DNA of 64,000 nucleotides. Source: Spirodela intermedia (Eukaryota; Streptophyta; Magnoliopsida; Alismatales; Araceae). A program made the position numbers and the translations under genes. The notes under the pieces were generated by a model. That model was given only the letters and a program-made list of their open reading frames with translations. It did no database searches and was not told where the DNA came from. The first letter of the stretch is position 1. Each line of letters opens with the position of its first letter. Below, in pieces: positions 11,201-23,942 of this stretch. The stretch spans positions 3,477,001-3,541,000 of the forward strand of contig LR746277.1 of the NCBI GenBank assembly GCA_902729315.2, given 5' to 3'.

Positions 11201-14200
11201 AGAAATTTTCAATTTACCCTCGTTATCATGTGATATGAATTTATATAATGAACATGAATTCAGCTTTTGTCTCATTTTCCATTTTCAAATGTTAGTCAGG
11301 TCTCTTGACTGCGTATGTGATCAAAGCTTTGTATTTTGGACGGTGAGTTGTACTAAACCTGTATTTTATTTTATTTTTAATTAAATGCCTAGTCCTGCTG
11401 CTGAAACAATAGATGCTGCAGGCATTCAACGGATCGTGAGATTGCTTTGATGGCTTTAATGGCTTACTTGTCCTACATGCTGGCCGAGGTCTGGAACAAC
11501 CATCCAACCGTGCATTCATGCCTTCTAGAAATTACTCATGGGTTCATGGTTATGAGAATATTTACTTAATTGAGGCATTTATCTTGCCATAATTAACAAG
11601 GACTTTACGTATTAACTGATATGAGAAAAGTCAATTTTTTTTTGAGGGAGCTATGTTTACTTCTAATACTGTCAAGAAAACAGGATGTATTAATTAATTA
11701 ATTAATTTCTCACGTCATGAATCATGCTTAGAGAGAAGCTTATGCCTCACCTTCCCCGTGTCTGAGGTGTCAGAAGAAAATTTTCAGCATAGACAATTTT
11801 TTCGGACCCAAGGGGTCCCCATTGTCTCTTAGGTCAAATTAGTTTTGATTTATAGTTGACTTTATTGATGCGATATTTTTCTTTCGAGAACATTTACGAT
11901 CACATAAACATATAACATTCCATCTGTGCAGCTTTTCAGGCTGAGCAGCATCCTCACAGTGTTTTTTTGTGGAATTGTAATGTCTCATTATGCATGGCAT
12001 AACGTCACTGAGAGCTCGAGAACCACAACCAGGCAAGTTAACAAAAGCTGGCTATATTTCCCCATGGACATGGATGTTTTAACCAGAAATATATTGACTT
12101 AGCCACATTATTTAACAGCTATGCCAAAAATGTTATAGGTAACAAGAAATTTCAAATATCAATATGACTTGAATGGTTCAATTTTTCTGAGGTTTGATAA
12201 TCTCTGAAAGACGAATATCTCTCTGAAGGTGCCTGAAACAAGGATACTCTTGTTTTCTGTGCAACAATTTTGCCATTTGGGCTTTGGGCATCCATACATT
12301 GTGAATATGTACCCTCATATTGGCAATAAATGACATGCGATCTTTGCTGGAAATTTTCATGGTTATGCCTGCAATCGAATCATGAGTTCAGGTGATTTAC
12401 ATAGCTTGATAATCGTCGCAGAGAAACTAACAAACCCATATTTTCCTTGAGAAAATATTCAATAATCTGAATGCTATGAAATCATGAACATTAAAATGAG
12501 ACGCTAATTGGTTCATTTGTTCACATTCATGACTTTTAGTTTGTATGATTAGTCGGAAGTTTTTTCGGGGGAAGGTACGAGAGATTTCAAGATGCTGATT
12601 TTTTGTTTTTTTCTTGGACTGCCCATATACGAATGCGCTTATTGAGACACTTTTCTTCGAGAATTCCTTCGTGCTTGTCTCATAAACGATTGTGCCCTCC
12701 TGCAGGCACGTGTTTGCAACAATGTCGTTCATCGCTGAAACGTTTATCTTTCTATATGTGGGAATGGATGCTGTCGACATGGAGAAATGGAAAGTGTCAG
12801 AGACTAGGTAACATAATGCATGAGATACTTGTTTGATTATATATCGTACCAAATATATCTGTTTGCAATTATTCATAAGTGAAAAGAAAATCCAACCTAT
12901 TGATCATATAATCGATACATTTTCTTATTATTATTGTATTATACATCTCAGAAAAGTGATCTTCATTTCATGGAAACTGAATAACTCTGATGATACCGCG
13001 GTTAGAATGTAACTCTGATAAGATGATTACTGGACTATTTCCGTCGCATAATATATGGGCCCAAAGTAGAATGTGAAGTATATTTTCTGAACATGGAACC
13101 TGTTCATGCCATATATAAACGGAATATGGCTGGCAACTCGGAAAGCAGTATCTCTCTCATATATATATATATATGAATATTTATGTCCTAGAGAAATCAT
13201 AAAGTATCACCAACATGGTAAAATCCTTTACAATAACATAGTAGTTAGTAACTAAGGACGTATGAGAGATTTTCCTCCTGCAGGTGCAGGACATTGCTTG
13301 GCATCTATGGTGTCATTCTCTCTCTAGTATTGCTGGGGCGTGCTGCCTTCGTATTTCCCCTCTCAGCTCTATCCAATTACCTGAGTTCTACATATGAGAG
13401 GTCTGCCATCACATTCAGACACCAGGTTCCATCCTCTCTCTCACGAATTTGGTCAATTTCTAGGGGGGCAATAATCTGTTCTTCCTCGGTTGACTGACTG
13501 CTCTCCTCGTGTTTGGTTGCTTCTTCTGGACAGGTGATAATCTGGTGGGCTGGCCTCATGAGGGGGGCCGTTTCAATCGCTCTGGCCTTCAATCAGGTGA
13601 ACAGTGAAGTGAATTCATGATTTGATTTTTATCGGCGAACTCGTCGATTAGATCTTCGTATCTTTCTTTACATAATAACAATGCAGTTCACGGATTCCGG
13701 CGTCACTTGGAATCCAGTTCATGCGACGATGATCACCAGCACACTCGTAGTCGTCCTCTTCAGCACTCTGGTGAGCACTCGGACTCCATAGCTGATCGCC
13801 CACTGCTGATTGATGTATTTCTTGGCCCATTTTCGAGAGGGCAGATTGCTCCATGGAATCCTGCAACTCTTCGTTAAAATGCCCTGAAACATCGCAAAAA
13901 TGGGGTGGGGGGAGGACCCAGAAGGCGATTTTTTTTGGTTAAATTATATTTTAAGAACCATTATTTTACTAATTAAAGATGTGGGTTGGACCCAGATGGT
14001 GTTTTTTTGGTTAAATTGTATTTTAAGAACCATAATTTTACTAAATAAAGATGTGGGTTGGAGGACCCAGATGGTGATTTTTTTGGTTAAATTATATTTT
14101 AAGAACCATAATTTTATCAATTAAAGATGTGGGTTGGAGGGCCCAGATGGTGATTTTTTTTTTTTTGAGTCAAATCATGTTAAAAAATTCATGAGTTTTC

Positions 14201-14643
14201 TGTTTGAAGATCGTGTGGAGGACCCGGATGATGATCCTTTTTTTGTTAAATTATTCTACGCAAATTTCCATTGCAGTGTTATACACAAGATCTTCCTTTT
14301 CTGCTAATTTACCAAAAGAAGAATCTTTTTTGAACTCTGCCGGGCCAATCTCCGATTAAACTTCCAGGTGTTCGGGTTGCTGACGAAGCCGCTCGTGGGT
14401 CTTCTCCTCCTCTCGCGCCACGGGGAGGGTAGTGGGCGGAGCTCACGCTCGGGGTCCCCCAACGAAGAGGAAGACGGTGACGCCGCCCTCTCTCTACTGG
14501 CCGTGGAAGGCGCCGCCGGGGGTATCCTCCAAGCGAAGGGCAGTTTCTCGCTGCTGCTGGAAAGGCCGGCGCACACCATCCACGCCTACTGGCGGCGCTT
14601 TGACGACACCTACATGAGGCCCATCTTTGGAGGGCCCCTCTGA
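8296..14643 (+). CDS. NHX: Vacuolar-type Na+(K+)/H+ antiporter NHX, 14 exons, 533 aa
   Basis: Exons: 8296-8493, 9183-9301, 9378-9475, 10356-10415, 10521-10567, 10667-10864, 11296-11342, 11422-11488, 11932-12032, 12706-12807, 13284-13425, 13534-13596, 13687-13770, 14368-14643. Joined, they give 1,602 bases with no internal stop. The product matches plant class-I NHX exchangers, which swap cytosolic Na+ or K+ for lumenal H+ across the tonoplast. Visible hallmarks are the amiloride-binding segment LFFIYLLPPI (residues 92-101), the FSSTD block (D168), the transport-site Asn195-Asp196 in FGEGVVNDAT, and the WWAGLMRGAVS segment. About ten to twelve hydrophobic spans are followed by a soluble C-tail. 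Intron 9 uses a GC donor (12033). Exon 11 has two in-frame acceptors 6 bases apart (13284 or 13290). The 533-aa length is normal for the family, so the gene looks functional. Confidence 0.93.
9924..9943. repeat. AT dinucleotide microsatellite in NHX intron 3
   Basis: A pure (AT)n run of about 20 bases inside the third intron. It has no coding effect. Confidence 0.8.
13914..14260 (+). repeat. Minisatellite, about 75-bp unit, in the last NHX intron
   Basis: Units begin with gacccagatggtg (or a close variant) at about 13914, 13989, 14064, 14140 and 14221. Each continues with a T-run, ggttaaatt, ttttaagaacca and aaagatgtgggttgga. The spacing is 75, 75, 76 and 81 bases, so older units have drifted. 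The first three units stay in one reading frame, but the resulting frame (13900-14124) is only the repeat and is not a gene. Confidence 0.9.
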
Positions 14644-15051
14644 CTCTCGCCTCCTCCCCCACCTCTTTGCAACCCCTGTGAATTATGGACATCGACCCTC
14701 TTCTCCCTCCCCTCCCCCCTTCCCCTCTCTCTCTCTCTCACTACTGTTCTTTACTGTCAGCCAGTCTTATATGAGCAGATCTACTAAATCTGTGGCTATG
14801 ATACTTCTTCAGACAGCTCCTTGCCCTCCTCCCCCCTCCTCTTTCTCTCTACTACTCTTTACTGTACGTCTGCTACTTCGGATAGTTCCTTCTGTGGATG
14901 TGATGCTCCTCTCTCTCTCTCTCTCTCTCTCTCTGTATCTCTGCGCTGTTCTGTGTTGTAAGTCATATAGGGTTCTTCGCATAATTAAATCTGGAAGATG
15001 TTACAGAGAAAATCCGGGAGAAGATCTTCCGTGAAGGTTGGAAGAGGAAAT
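14644..15051. other. Convergent 3' ends of NHX and EMC3
   Basis: This interval lies between the stop codons of two genes that face each other. It holds their 3' untranslated regions, including pyrimidine-rich stretches and a pure CT run at about 14911-14935. The open frame at 14627-15034 is a CT-repeat artefact. Confidence 0.7.
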
Positions 15052-18000
15052 CTAGCTGACGATCCTCCTTAGGACTGCTTCGGCGCGCTTCTCGAACTTG
15101 GGGAGGGCCCAATCGTGCTGCAGGATGTCGATGCTGTCCTTCTCCGCGCTCAGGTTCTGGCCCAGAGGGGAAGAAGAAAACTTCGATCAAGACATCGAAA
15201 ACCTGCCACTTTCTTATGAACCACTGAGACGGGGAAAAAAAAAAAAGAAAAAAAAAAGAAAAAGAAGAAAGTCGCCACCTTGTCTTGAACCCTAAAGAGG
15301 GTAAAAACTAGGAAATAAACCCATGAATCTTCCGCCCTTGGGAGAGTTAATTTCCAAATATGGTCGTTAAAAATTCAATGAAGTCCCAAAGCCTGGGGTT
15401 TGGCAGAGCTACTGTAGATCATGGTGAGCAATGATCCACCCCGCCTCTTAACTGAATTGCTATGAAACATGTGCATTGAGCTATGAAATCATCTTCATGG
15501 ATGATAATAATAAGCATTAGGCCTTGAAAAGTATGGTTATCTGAGGCTTTAACGTGAATTGCTGAACATGTGCAGGATCTGATTGTGAGAAAAAAAAAAA
15601 AAAAAAAGTGGAAAGCGGGGGCACCTTTCACTCATGCGGCAGATGAATGAGCAAACCTTGCTGTTAAATGGATCATACCTTGGCAGGATCAAATCCGAAT
15701 CCACTCATCTGCATCATGCGCTGTGCGTCGTCTGTTGCTGGAACACCACACCACACCACACCAACCAAGTTTCAATAGCCAAAAATATCTATGAACATTA
15801 CAAAACAATGAAGCGCTGCTAATTATGGTTATTGAGACTCCATGAGGTATTATCACTGTAAAATCTTATATACTTTTGAGGTTTGGGCTGTTCTCATCCA
15901 TGGCCTGGTGAATGGTTTGATCTTCTGTGAACCTTTCCTCTGTTTTCCTTCTCATCTCTCTTTTAGGTTATTAACGCAATAAATATTGACTGTGTGACGA
16001 AAGAATAAATCAGAAAAAGAGTTTTCTCGTAGAACTAGCACTGACCATTTTCCTCTCCCAGAATTAGGCTAAATAAGCCTCTCAAACCAAACAGGTTCAG
16101 GAAATACCTGCCAGAAAAAATAAAATAAAATCAAAACGCCATCAGAGCTATCTATACACTTTGAACTGTGTGCTCTTCCTATGTGAAGCTAGGTTCTAAT
16201 AAAGATGCCTATTTTGAGTTTCAGAGGATGAACAAGTACCATGAACGGCTACTGACATAACTGACATCAACAGTGCTCAGATCAATCCCATTCTGCAACA
16301 TCGATCTGAACCTTTGAGTCAGTGGAAACGGTATCTTTGCTGAAAGAATAAACAGAGCTTTTAGTGAGCATAACTAACAAGCCAAATACAAAATTCTGAG
16401 AAACCAAAATGAGAAAAATAGTAAGAAAGCATGATGTTGTATCCTCGCACCTGAATGAGAATAAGACGAAGAAAAATCTCAATAATAGGAGAAGGAAGCC
16501 ATCTAATTATTACAGTAAAATCATAATTGACATTATACGAGATGAGGTCATGGAACAATCGAGGAACTCCATAACAAATTATTGCTGTCTACTGCCACAG
16601 ATACGTCGAATATAAATGTTTCTCACGATCTGATGCTGCAGAAAGACAATGAAAGAACTTTTTAATAGTTTATTATAAGGAAGCAATAAATCCTCATATA
16701 TGCGTTGCGGCTTATTTTCTTCCCATTGGTACTATCAGAAGTGTCACACATACATGAGATATCTAGGCAGTAAACCATGAAAGGTGGTTCTTCTAACGTA
16801 ATGCACTGGATTCTTTCATTCCCTTGCTAAATACAGCACATGAGATTCTTCTACTAGCGCCAAATACCCCAACTGTGCCTCAATGCAGCCTTCGTCAGAT
16901 CAATGCCAATGGAAGGAGTGCTATGACTCCTCATTCAATGGTTTTAATGTTGTTTAATGCCACTGCTGATCAATGGATTAAATAGGGATCCATGGGGACG
17001 GTTTGATGACAAGTTAGAATTAACTAGGTTAAGCTAGCCTTGGTTCAGGATTTCAGTTTATCCAACTTCCAGTTTGATAGCAACTTTATTCCTGTCATAG
17101 GTTAACCAAGGTTATCTTAATTCTCAGTTAATTGATTAAACTGAAATTCGTACCCGGGCTGGGTTCCCATCATTCGAACCATTTGGTCGAATAAGTTTAG
17201 TGACATCATCGAAGTTAATCCCTAACCAGGTCTCACGTGACTCGCTCAGCCATCCGAACTTATCAAATTCGGATGTTGGGTTATCTTGGATAAACTCGGA
17301 TAACCCCGTGCTATTCCAGTTCCAACAGTTTATCAAATTGCCACGATAGTAAAGAGATTCAGATCGAGAAAATTTGCCTGCAAAGCTGAATGTATAAAGC
17401 ATCTATTTTCTGCTGTCCATGATAAGACAGGAAAGAATGAATCTGAGGAAGCAGGATTTTTGCCTGGCTGCTGCTTCTCATTGCCTCTCAGCAGGCTTCT
17501 AAAAACAAAAAAGGGATTATAAATAAAGGGGACATCGGTGGGAAGCTGACCAACTCACAGAATTGATCTATCAGGGCCGAAGTATCATGATACTTGCCTT
17601 AAACATCAAGGGAATGGATGGGACATGACTTGTTTAGAGCTTAACCATGAAGTTGCATGGTTTGTTAATCAGTATTTAGATGAGTGCATTCATATCGTCC
17701 CTCCTGTTCGATTCCTAAATTGTCTTGGAAAATTTAAGGGTTCCTCATACAGAGATATCTCCGTAATTTATAAACCCATCTGATTTTGGGGACAATTTCC
17801 ACAAGAAAAATGAGCCATGAATAATTCTCTTGAGTGTTTAGATTGCCTTCACCAAAATGTACACATTATTGGAGTGTTAAGACCCAACCCTGTCAATATC
17901 AATGTGCTATTTGTAACTTGCTCTTTCCTGCTTGTCCAAAACATAGAAATATGTCATTGTAATTTTAGTAATCTCGAATTCCCAATCAGTTAATTAGAGC

Positions 18001-21000
18001 TTCTGTTCTTCTCTTCCTCAAGTTCACTGACGCCTGTGCCAGGTTAGGAAGATCCATCCATCTCCATTCTCAAAAGGTCTTCAAGAACTTTCTCTTCTCG
18101 TTAAGAGAACTGCAACGAATGCTATTGATAAAAATAGTGTAATACTAGATAATATTGCACTAGTAATTATAATTTGACATATTTTTCAACGGCTTCTCAA
18201 ATGTGTCAATATATTTAACATATCTAAAGATTTTGCCAAAAGGAACCCCTCTAAGCAAAGAAGCTTCATGACGTGGACAAGCAGTTAAAAGAAGTTGATT
18301 CTTTTAATTCTACGGCTAACTTCCTATCTGAAAATGAGTACATTCCTCTTTTATTTTCTTGAATATCGTAAGAATAACTAGTGTAATTATAGCTGTGCTA
18401 GATTAACAGGTGAATCCACACATAAGAACCTCCAGCAGTGTCATAGTAAGAATGTAAAATGAACTTCCGTTTAGGGAATAATCATGTAACTGAAAAACTC
18501 ACCTGCTACAAAACCCGAGAAGAAGAAGTTTACCCATGCAAAGGTGAGTGTCTGGAAAGAAAAATAGTACTTAGAACCTGTTTTATAACCAGGGAAAAAG
18601 AAAAAAAAAGAAAAGTTCCTACAGAGTAAATGCAATACCTGCGGAATGATCATTGACAGGTTTTTCTTCATCATATCCACGGCCATATTTGGATCAGAAA
18701 ACATTTGAGCTTGGGCGTTTTGGGCCTGACCTTTTGGAACATGCAGAATCCCATTCTCCTATGATCAAAATGACACATGACTATGATGACGAAAAAGAGT
18801 AGCTGAATACAAAGAATGAAGAGAGAGGCATAGTACAAGCAATAGTGAACGCTTTGCCTTCAGTGATATAGATCGAAACGATTCTTAAACAGAATCTAAG
18901 AGCATCAAAACATAAATACAATTTTCAGTATTGGCACAAAATGTCCGACAAGCAGTCCTGTCTTAACTTTTCAAACATACGGAGAAGGAAGACTTCCAAC
19001 TGGTCGTCCCTTATTCTCCAGATGCACTGTAACGAACATCATATGCTTATAATCAATAGGTTCCCAATGTTGAATCTCTGTCACAAATTTTCCCAGTTGG
19101 CACATGTCGTGGTCTCTCTAAAACACAATTTATCAAAATGTTCTACAATCCCGGCAGAGAGAGATGAGTAAACGTACCTCTTCCATGTTAACACAACCAA
19201 TGTTCTGTTGTGCACAATATTGGACATCCCAAATATCAATCAAGTGCAAGAGTCACAGACACTCAACCTTCTCTGCAATCCAAGAAACGACATTCGTATC
19301 CTCTTTTAAGGGAACATGGAATGGAAAAATTGGGGTCCTTGTTGCTTAGAAGACATGCTTTCTTGCTTTCACACAACTCTCTATTCACCCTCATTTGAAA
19401 ATTACTTCCTCTTCTGTTCATCCCTTTCACTTTCTCGTTTATTTCTTCCTTTCTTCCTTCATATGATTGAATCAAGAACATAATCAAAGTATATCTATTC
19501 AAATCTGGCCTTTCTACATGGGAAGAACACAGGAGCTATTCTTTAACCTCGTCTTTGTCCATGCAAAGCCTCTGTTTAGAATTTTTCGATGGGGTCTTTT
19601 GCTGCTTCAGGAGACCATGAATTTTCTCACCTTTTCACTAAAAGTTGTACTATGTCTGGGAGAACCAACATCAATGCACTTCAGCGGGGATGACGTGTGT
19701 GGATTACCTTTCTCTTAATTTCCCATCAATCTGTTGCCTTAATGAGCTATTGTAGGGAATGACAGCTTCAGCCAAATTGTATAAAGGTCTTGATTTCATT
19801 GAAAACAATAAAAGCTGTTCCTTGCTTCTGAAAAATTATTGGTCATGTTTTAATTCTTCTTCTGAGTTGTGCATTCCATCATAACTGATAATTTTTTATC
19901 TATTATGTCCCTCAGACATGCCACAGTACTTGAAATCATTTGAACAGTTATTGTTTCTTTTTCATCCGTCTGATGCCATTCGATATTAATTATTGTTTCT
20001 GACGACATGGTGACGTATTTTGCTCTGTGAAAGCATTGCCCTCTGAATAACTAAAGCATGATGACGTCTGTATTACCAGAAGTTCTTGGCGATCATTAAA
20101 TACGGTACCAATGAGGACAGTGAGGACGACTCTGTAAGTCATCAAGAAGAGATAGAGGCTTCAATCCCGAAGAATGCCATCAATCGTGAAGCTCACGAAT
20201 TTAGTTTCATTATCTGTGAAGGTCGTGCTGAGACTAAGTACGTAGAAGAAAAAAAAAGAAAATACTAATGGCAATGCATATTGATCCAAAACGAGGCATG
20301 AGATTGAGATTTCGGAGGAATTAAGCGGGATGGTTCTGTTCTGGTATGAAAAGATGGATTTCAATAGAACAACATAGACCCATCATTTCGATAGCCCCAT
20401 GCTTAACAAACCCAAGAGTCTGACCAAATTTCAGAAACCTAGGCTCGAATAAATGGTTGAAATTCTCAACCAGATAAAAAATTCTCCAGTTCAAACTCAG
20501 AAATGACCACGAAGAAAGGATAATTAAAATATGTTCCTGACAAGCGTTCATTTGGAAACCATTAAACAGTCGTAGTACTTGCTTCGTCATGTCCAGCGCT
20601 AAGAAGAAATTTAATTCGGAGACGCAAACCAGCATCAGACGGCTACATACCTCGTTAGTAAAGTATGTTCTTCGGGAGTAGAAGGTCTTGGGGGGAATGA
20701 AATTTGCCCCCGCCCTCAAGTGTCCTGCCCTGAGGATCACCTGTCTGAGATATCGCACGAACGAATCCAATCAGACAACCAGATATAAGGCTAAGAGAAG
20801 AAAAAACCAGGACCAATATTTCCTTTTCTGCGGCGGAAGAGGCTCACCCATCCCTGACGACTTTCTGGTCGGGGGCCTGGTAGGAGCGCATGAGCTTGGA
20901 GACGAAGTAGCGAAGGACGCCGATAAGAACCATGACTACGGATAGCGGGATCAACACCCAGTCTCTTATGGCCGTGTCCAGCACCAGGTCTTCCCCAGAC

Positions 21001-21002
21001 AT
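15052..21002 (-). CDS. EMC3: ER membrane protein complex subunit 3 (EMC3), 8 exons, 247 aa
   Basis: Minus-strand exons in order: 21002-20848, 20744-20651, 18758-18639, 18551-18503, 16339-16240, 16107-16046, 15737-15679, 15156-15052. They join in frame to 744 bases with standard splice sites. The product opens [20 protein letters not shown] and carries the conserved blocks [49 protein letters not shown] and [17 protein letters not shown], which identify EMC3 (TMEM111 family, related to Oxa1/YidC insertases). Three membrane spans are expected near residues 14-33, 124-140 and 173-190. It acts in the ER membrane, where the EMC inserts tail-anchored and multi-span proteins. The 247-aa length is typical, and the gene looks intact despite introns of about 2 kb. 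Confidence 0.95.
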
Positions 21003-22106
21003 TTTCTCTCCTTTCTCAGAGGAGCTCGGATCTTGCGGGGGGTGGGGCGGAGAAGTGAGAACCTCGGACGGCGGCCGACGACGAGCAAGCGGTCTGCAAC
21101 CAGATTCTCTCCGACCCCGGGCTGGGACGGGAGCTCAGATCCCACGAGTGGGAAATTCACGATGACTCCTGAATCCCCACGGCAATCCCACCTCTGGAGA
21201 AACTACTGCTGCGTCCCCTCGCTTCCTCCGGCACAAGCTTGCTAATATACACGCCCTAGAGAGAGAAAACGACTCCTTGGATTACCAACCATTTTTTTAC
21301 AGTAAAATACAATTTCTATTTAATCATATATTTCAATTTTCTTTTGTAGTTCTCTACACATCTGTAAATTCAGTGCGAGCAATTCCATTTCATCTCTATT
21401 ATCTGAAAACTATTAAAATAATTAGAAAAAAAAAACTTGGCATCTTCCCCAACGCTCTCTCTCACCACCGCGATTTTTCTGATGCTTCCCTTCCTGCACA
21501 ATCAGCGTCAGTGTCCTCGTCTCTACCGGCGGGTCAGATCCCGCCTCCAGTCGCCTCCCTCCGCTTCCCACGGCGGCGCTCTGCTTGCTCGCCGGAGGTT
21601 TTCCCGTCGGCCAGTGGGGATCCCCTCCGGTGATGAATCGGCGACGGTCGTAGATTTTTCCTTCTCCCGAAAGCTGCTACAAGAAGCCGCGCAAAGAGGA
21701 AGAAGAAGAGGGGGAGAGAGGAGGAGAAGAACTGATGACTGATCGTCGGCGACGGAGAGCGGAGAGTAGCGACCGCTTTCTTCGGAGAAGGGAGATAATC
21801 AAGAAGAGGGCCATAAAGATATGGTCACCCCTCTGTTAGATTAACCGCGGGGTCTGACTGCCTGGTTTTTGAACTCCCGTGGCCTATTTGGAAGGCGGTG
21901 ACCATTGTGCGACCTAGTCGCCGACCGTTCTCGTAAATCTTTCTTTAGGTGATGGGTAGTTTCGTCAATGGGCTCCCCATTATTTCAAGTAGAAAGGGAC
22001 GCCCCCGCACAGAGAGAGAGACGAGTCCACAGGAGAGAGAGAGAGGAGAGAGGAGAGAGAGAGAGAGAGAGAGGAAGCGAGGAGAGAGAGAGGGTGGAGG
22101 ATAGGG

Positions 22107-22156
<50 letters not shown>

Positions 22157-22282
22157 GAGGGGGCGGAAGGGGGAAGGGACCGGGGGGGCGGAAGGAAAAT
22201 TTTTATCGATTTTATATTTTTCGCCGGTCTTTCCCCATTTGCTGGTCGTTAAATTGTGGTCGTTAGATGGTTCTTGGTCGTA
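21003..22282. promoter_or_regulatory. Divergent promoter region between EMC3 and the SWIB gene
   Basis: EMC3 (minus) and the SWIB/DEK-C gene (plus) start 1,280 bases apart and point away from each other, so this interval must contain both promoters and 5' leaders. A TATA-like run on the minus strand is at about 21243-21252. Nothing else in it is supported as coding. Confidence 0.6.
22010..22160 (+). repeat. GA-rich microsatellite upstream of the SWIB gene
   Basis: About 150 bases are nearly all (GA)n and related purine repeats, ending about 120 bases before the start codon, so it probably lies in the leader or core promoter. GAGA tracts are known targets of plant BBR/BPC proteins; a role here is only inferred. 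Frames across it (for example 21968-22252) encode only Arg-Glu repeats and are not genes. Confidence 0.85.
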
Positions 22283-23905
22283 ATGGTGTCGGACCAGGAG
22301 ATAGCGAGCTGTGTAGAGTCTCTCCTTCGCCAATCGGACCCCAGCGGAGTTGCTACGTCGGTGAATGTCAACGACGTGGTGCAGCAGCTGGAGGCGAAGC
22401 TAGGGTTAAACCTCTCCCACAAGGCGGGTTTCATCAGGGATCAGATTAACCTGCTGTTCCGGCCTCCGGCGCCGGCGTCTAGGGACCATCATGCTTTCCA
22501 GCAGCAGCAGCAGCAGCACCAACACCAGCTTCAGCAGCAGTTCCTCGCCGTCCACCCCCATCAGCTTATCCAGCAACACCAGATCCCCGCGTCGCCCTTT
22601 ACCCATTTCCCACACCAACACGAGCTCGCCTTTCGATGCACTCCTTCGGTCTCTGTGCAACCTCACCATCTCCTTCAGCAGCAGCAGTCGCAGCACGCCC
22701 AGCAGCTGCCGTCTGCCCCGTCTCCTGCCGGTGTGTCGGCGGCTGTAAAGCAGGAAGGGAATGTAAATCCCCGGAGTTCGGCATCTAAGGGGTCAAAGGG
22801 AAGGTGAATTCCACATTTCTTTATGTTAGATGACTACAAATGATATGGATGAAATTTATATGTGCTTTTCCCCCCGTGTGATTGTAGTGGACAAATTCTC
22901 AGGTGGCATAGTTTCATTATTAGTCTAAATTCAGCTATTTTCAGATCGAGGGTAGGGACTTTTTTTCCTTTTAATTTTAAATCAACTTCTGAGATCATGT
23001 GTACTGGAAGAAAACGATCTGTAGATAATGATTTCATTATATTAGATGTGTTTGAGTGTTTTTATGGAAGGCTACCTTGTCAAAGGAGGTATCAATTTGA
23101 AGTCTAGCAATTTGCATCCTCTTAAATAGCACAAAAAACATTAGTATGTTTTAAAGGTGGCATCGGCAATTTTTTTTTTCACGGATGCCTATTTTTGTAT
23201 CCTTACGGAGATCCTTTTATTCTCTCGGTGAACTTGCATGAAATGTCTGTATTTGGTTTTTTTGGAGGTTGATGAATAGTGTCTTATCCTCTAATTTTAC
23301 CTTTCTAAATTTTAATTGGACTTCTTGGAAGGCAATACGTACGGTAAACAAGGATATAGATAGCAGATGCTATAGGAAAATAGGTATGTTCCGGAATCTC
23401 AATTGCATGAATTTACGGGATATATTGTTGTATTCTCCAAGGCTATCTGTTCGTGCCTTTTTTCCTTGCTGCACTTGTTAGTATATGCTGTCTTTTTTGT
23501 TGTTGCAAAAGTTTGAAACATTTTAGCTTCCAGGAGTTGGTCCTGTGAGAGTCATTGCTTATCTGAACTTTTTTACATCTCTGGTAATACCTTCCCATTG
23601 CATGGTCATAGCATGATTATGAGAAATCATGCAAATTTCCCATCCATTCCCATGCCTTCTCCACAATGCAGTTATGCCCTGTTCTCACATTCCCGGATTC
23701 ATGGTTCATCTTAAAACATATTTGTCTGATTTTCGTGGTTCATCATGGGCACAGTGCTGCAACTGGAGCTAAACGAAGAGGTGGTCCTGGTGGTCTAAGT
23801 AAAGTATGTGGTGTTTCTCGTGAACTTCAGGCTATTGTTGGTGAACCGACTATGTCAAGAACTGAGGTTTGACATCTTCAAGAACCAAGTAATCCTTTTT
23901 TTTCA

Positions 23906-23942
<37 letters not shown>

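Noticed and set aside
14627-15034. 135-aa frame after the NHX stop
   Set aside because: It is a pyrimidine-tract artefact in the shared 3' region of NHX and EMC3.
21968-22333. Arg/Glu and Ser/Leu repeat frames over GA tracts (also near 35474, 54987, 55928)
   Set aside because: They are translations of (GA)n and (CT)n microsatellites.
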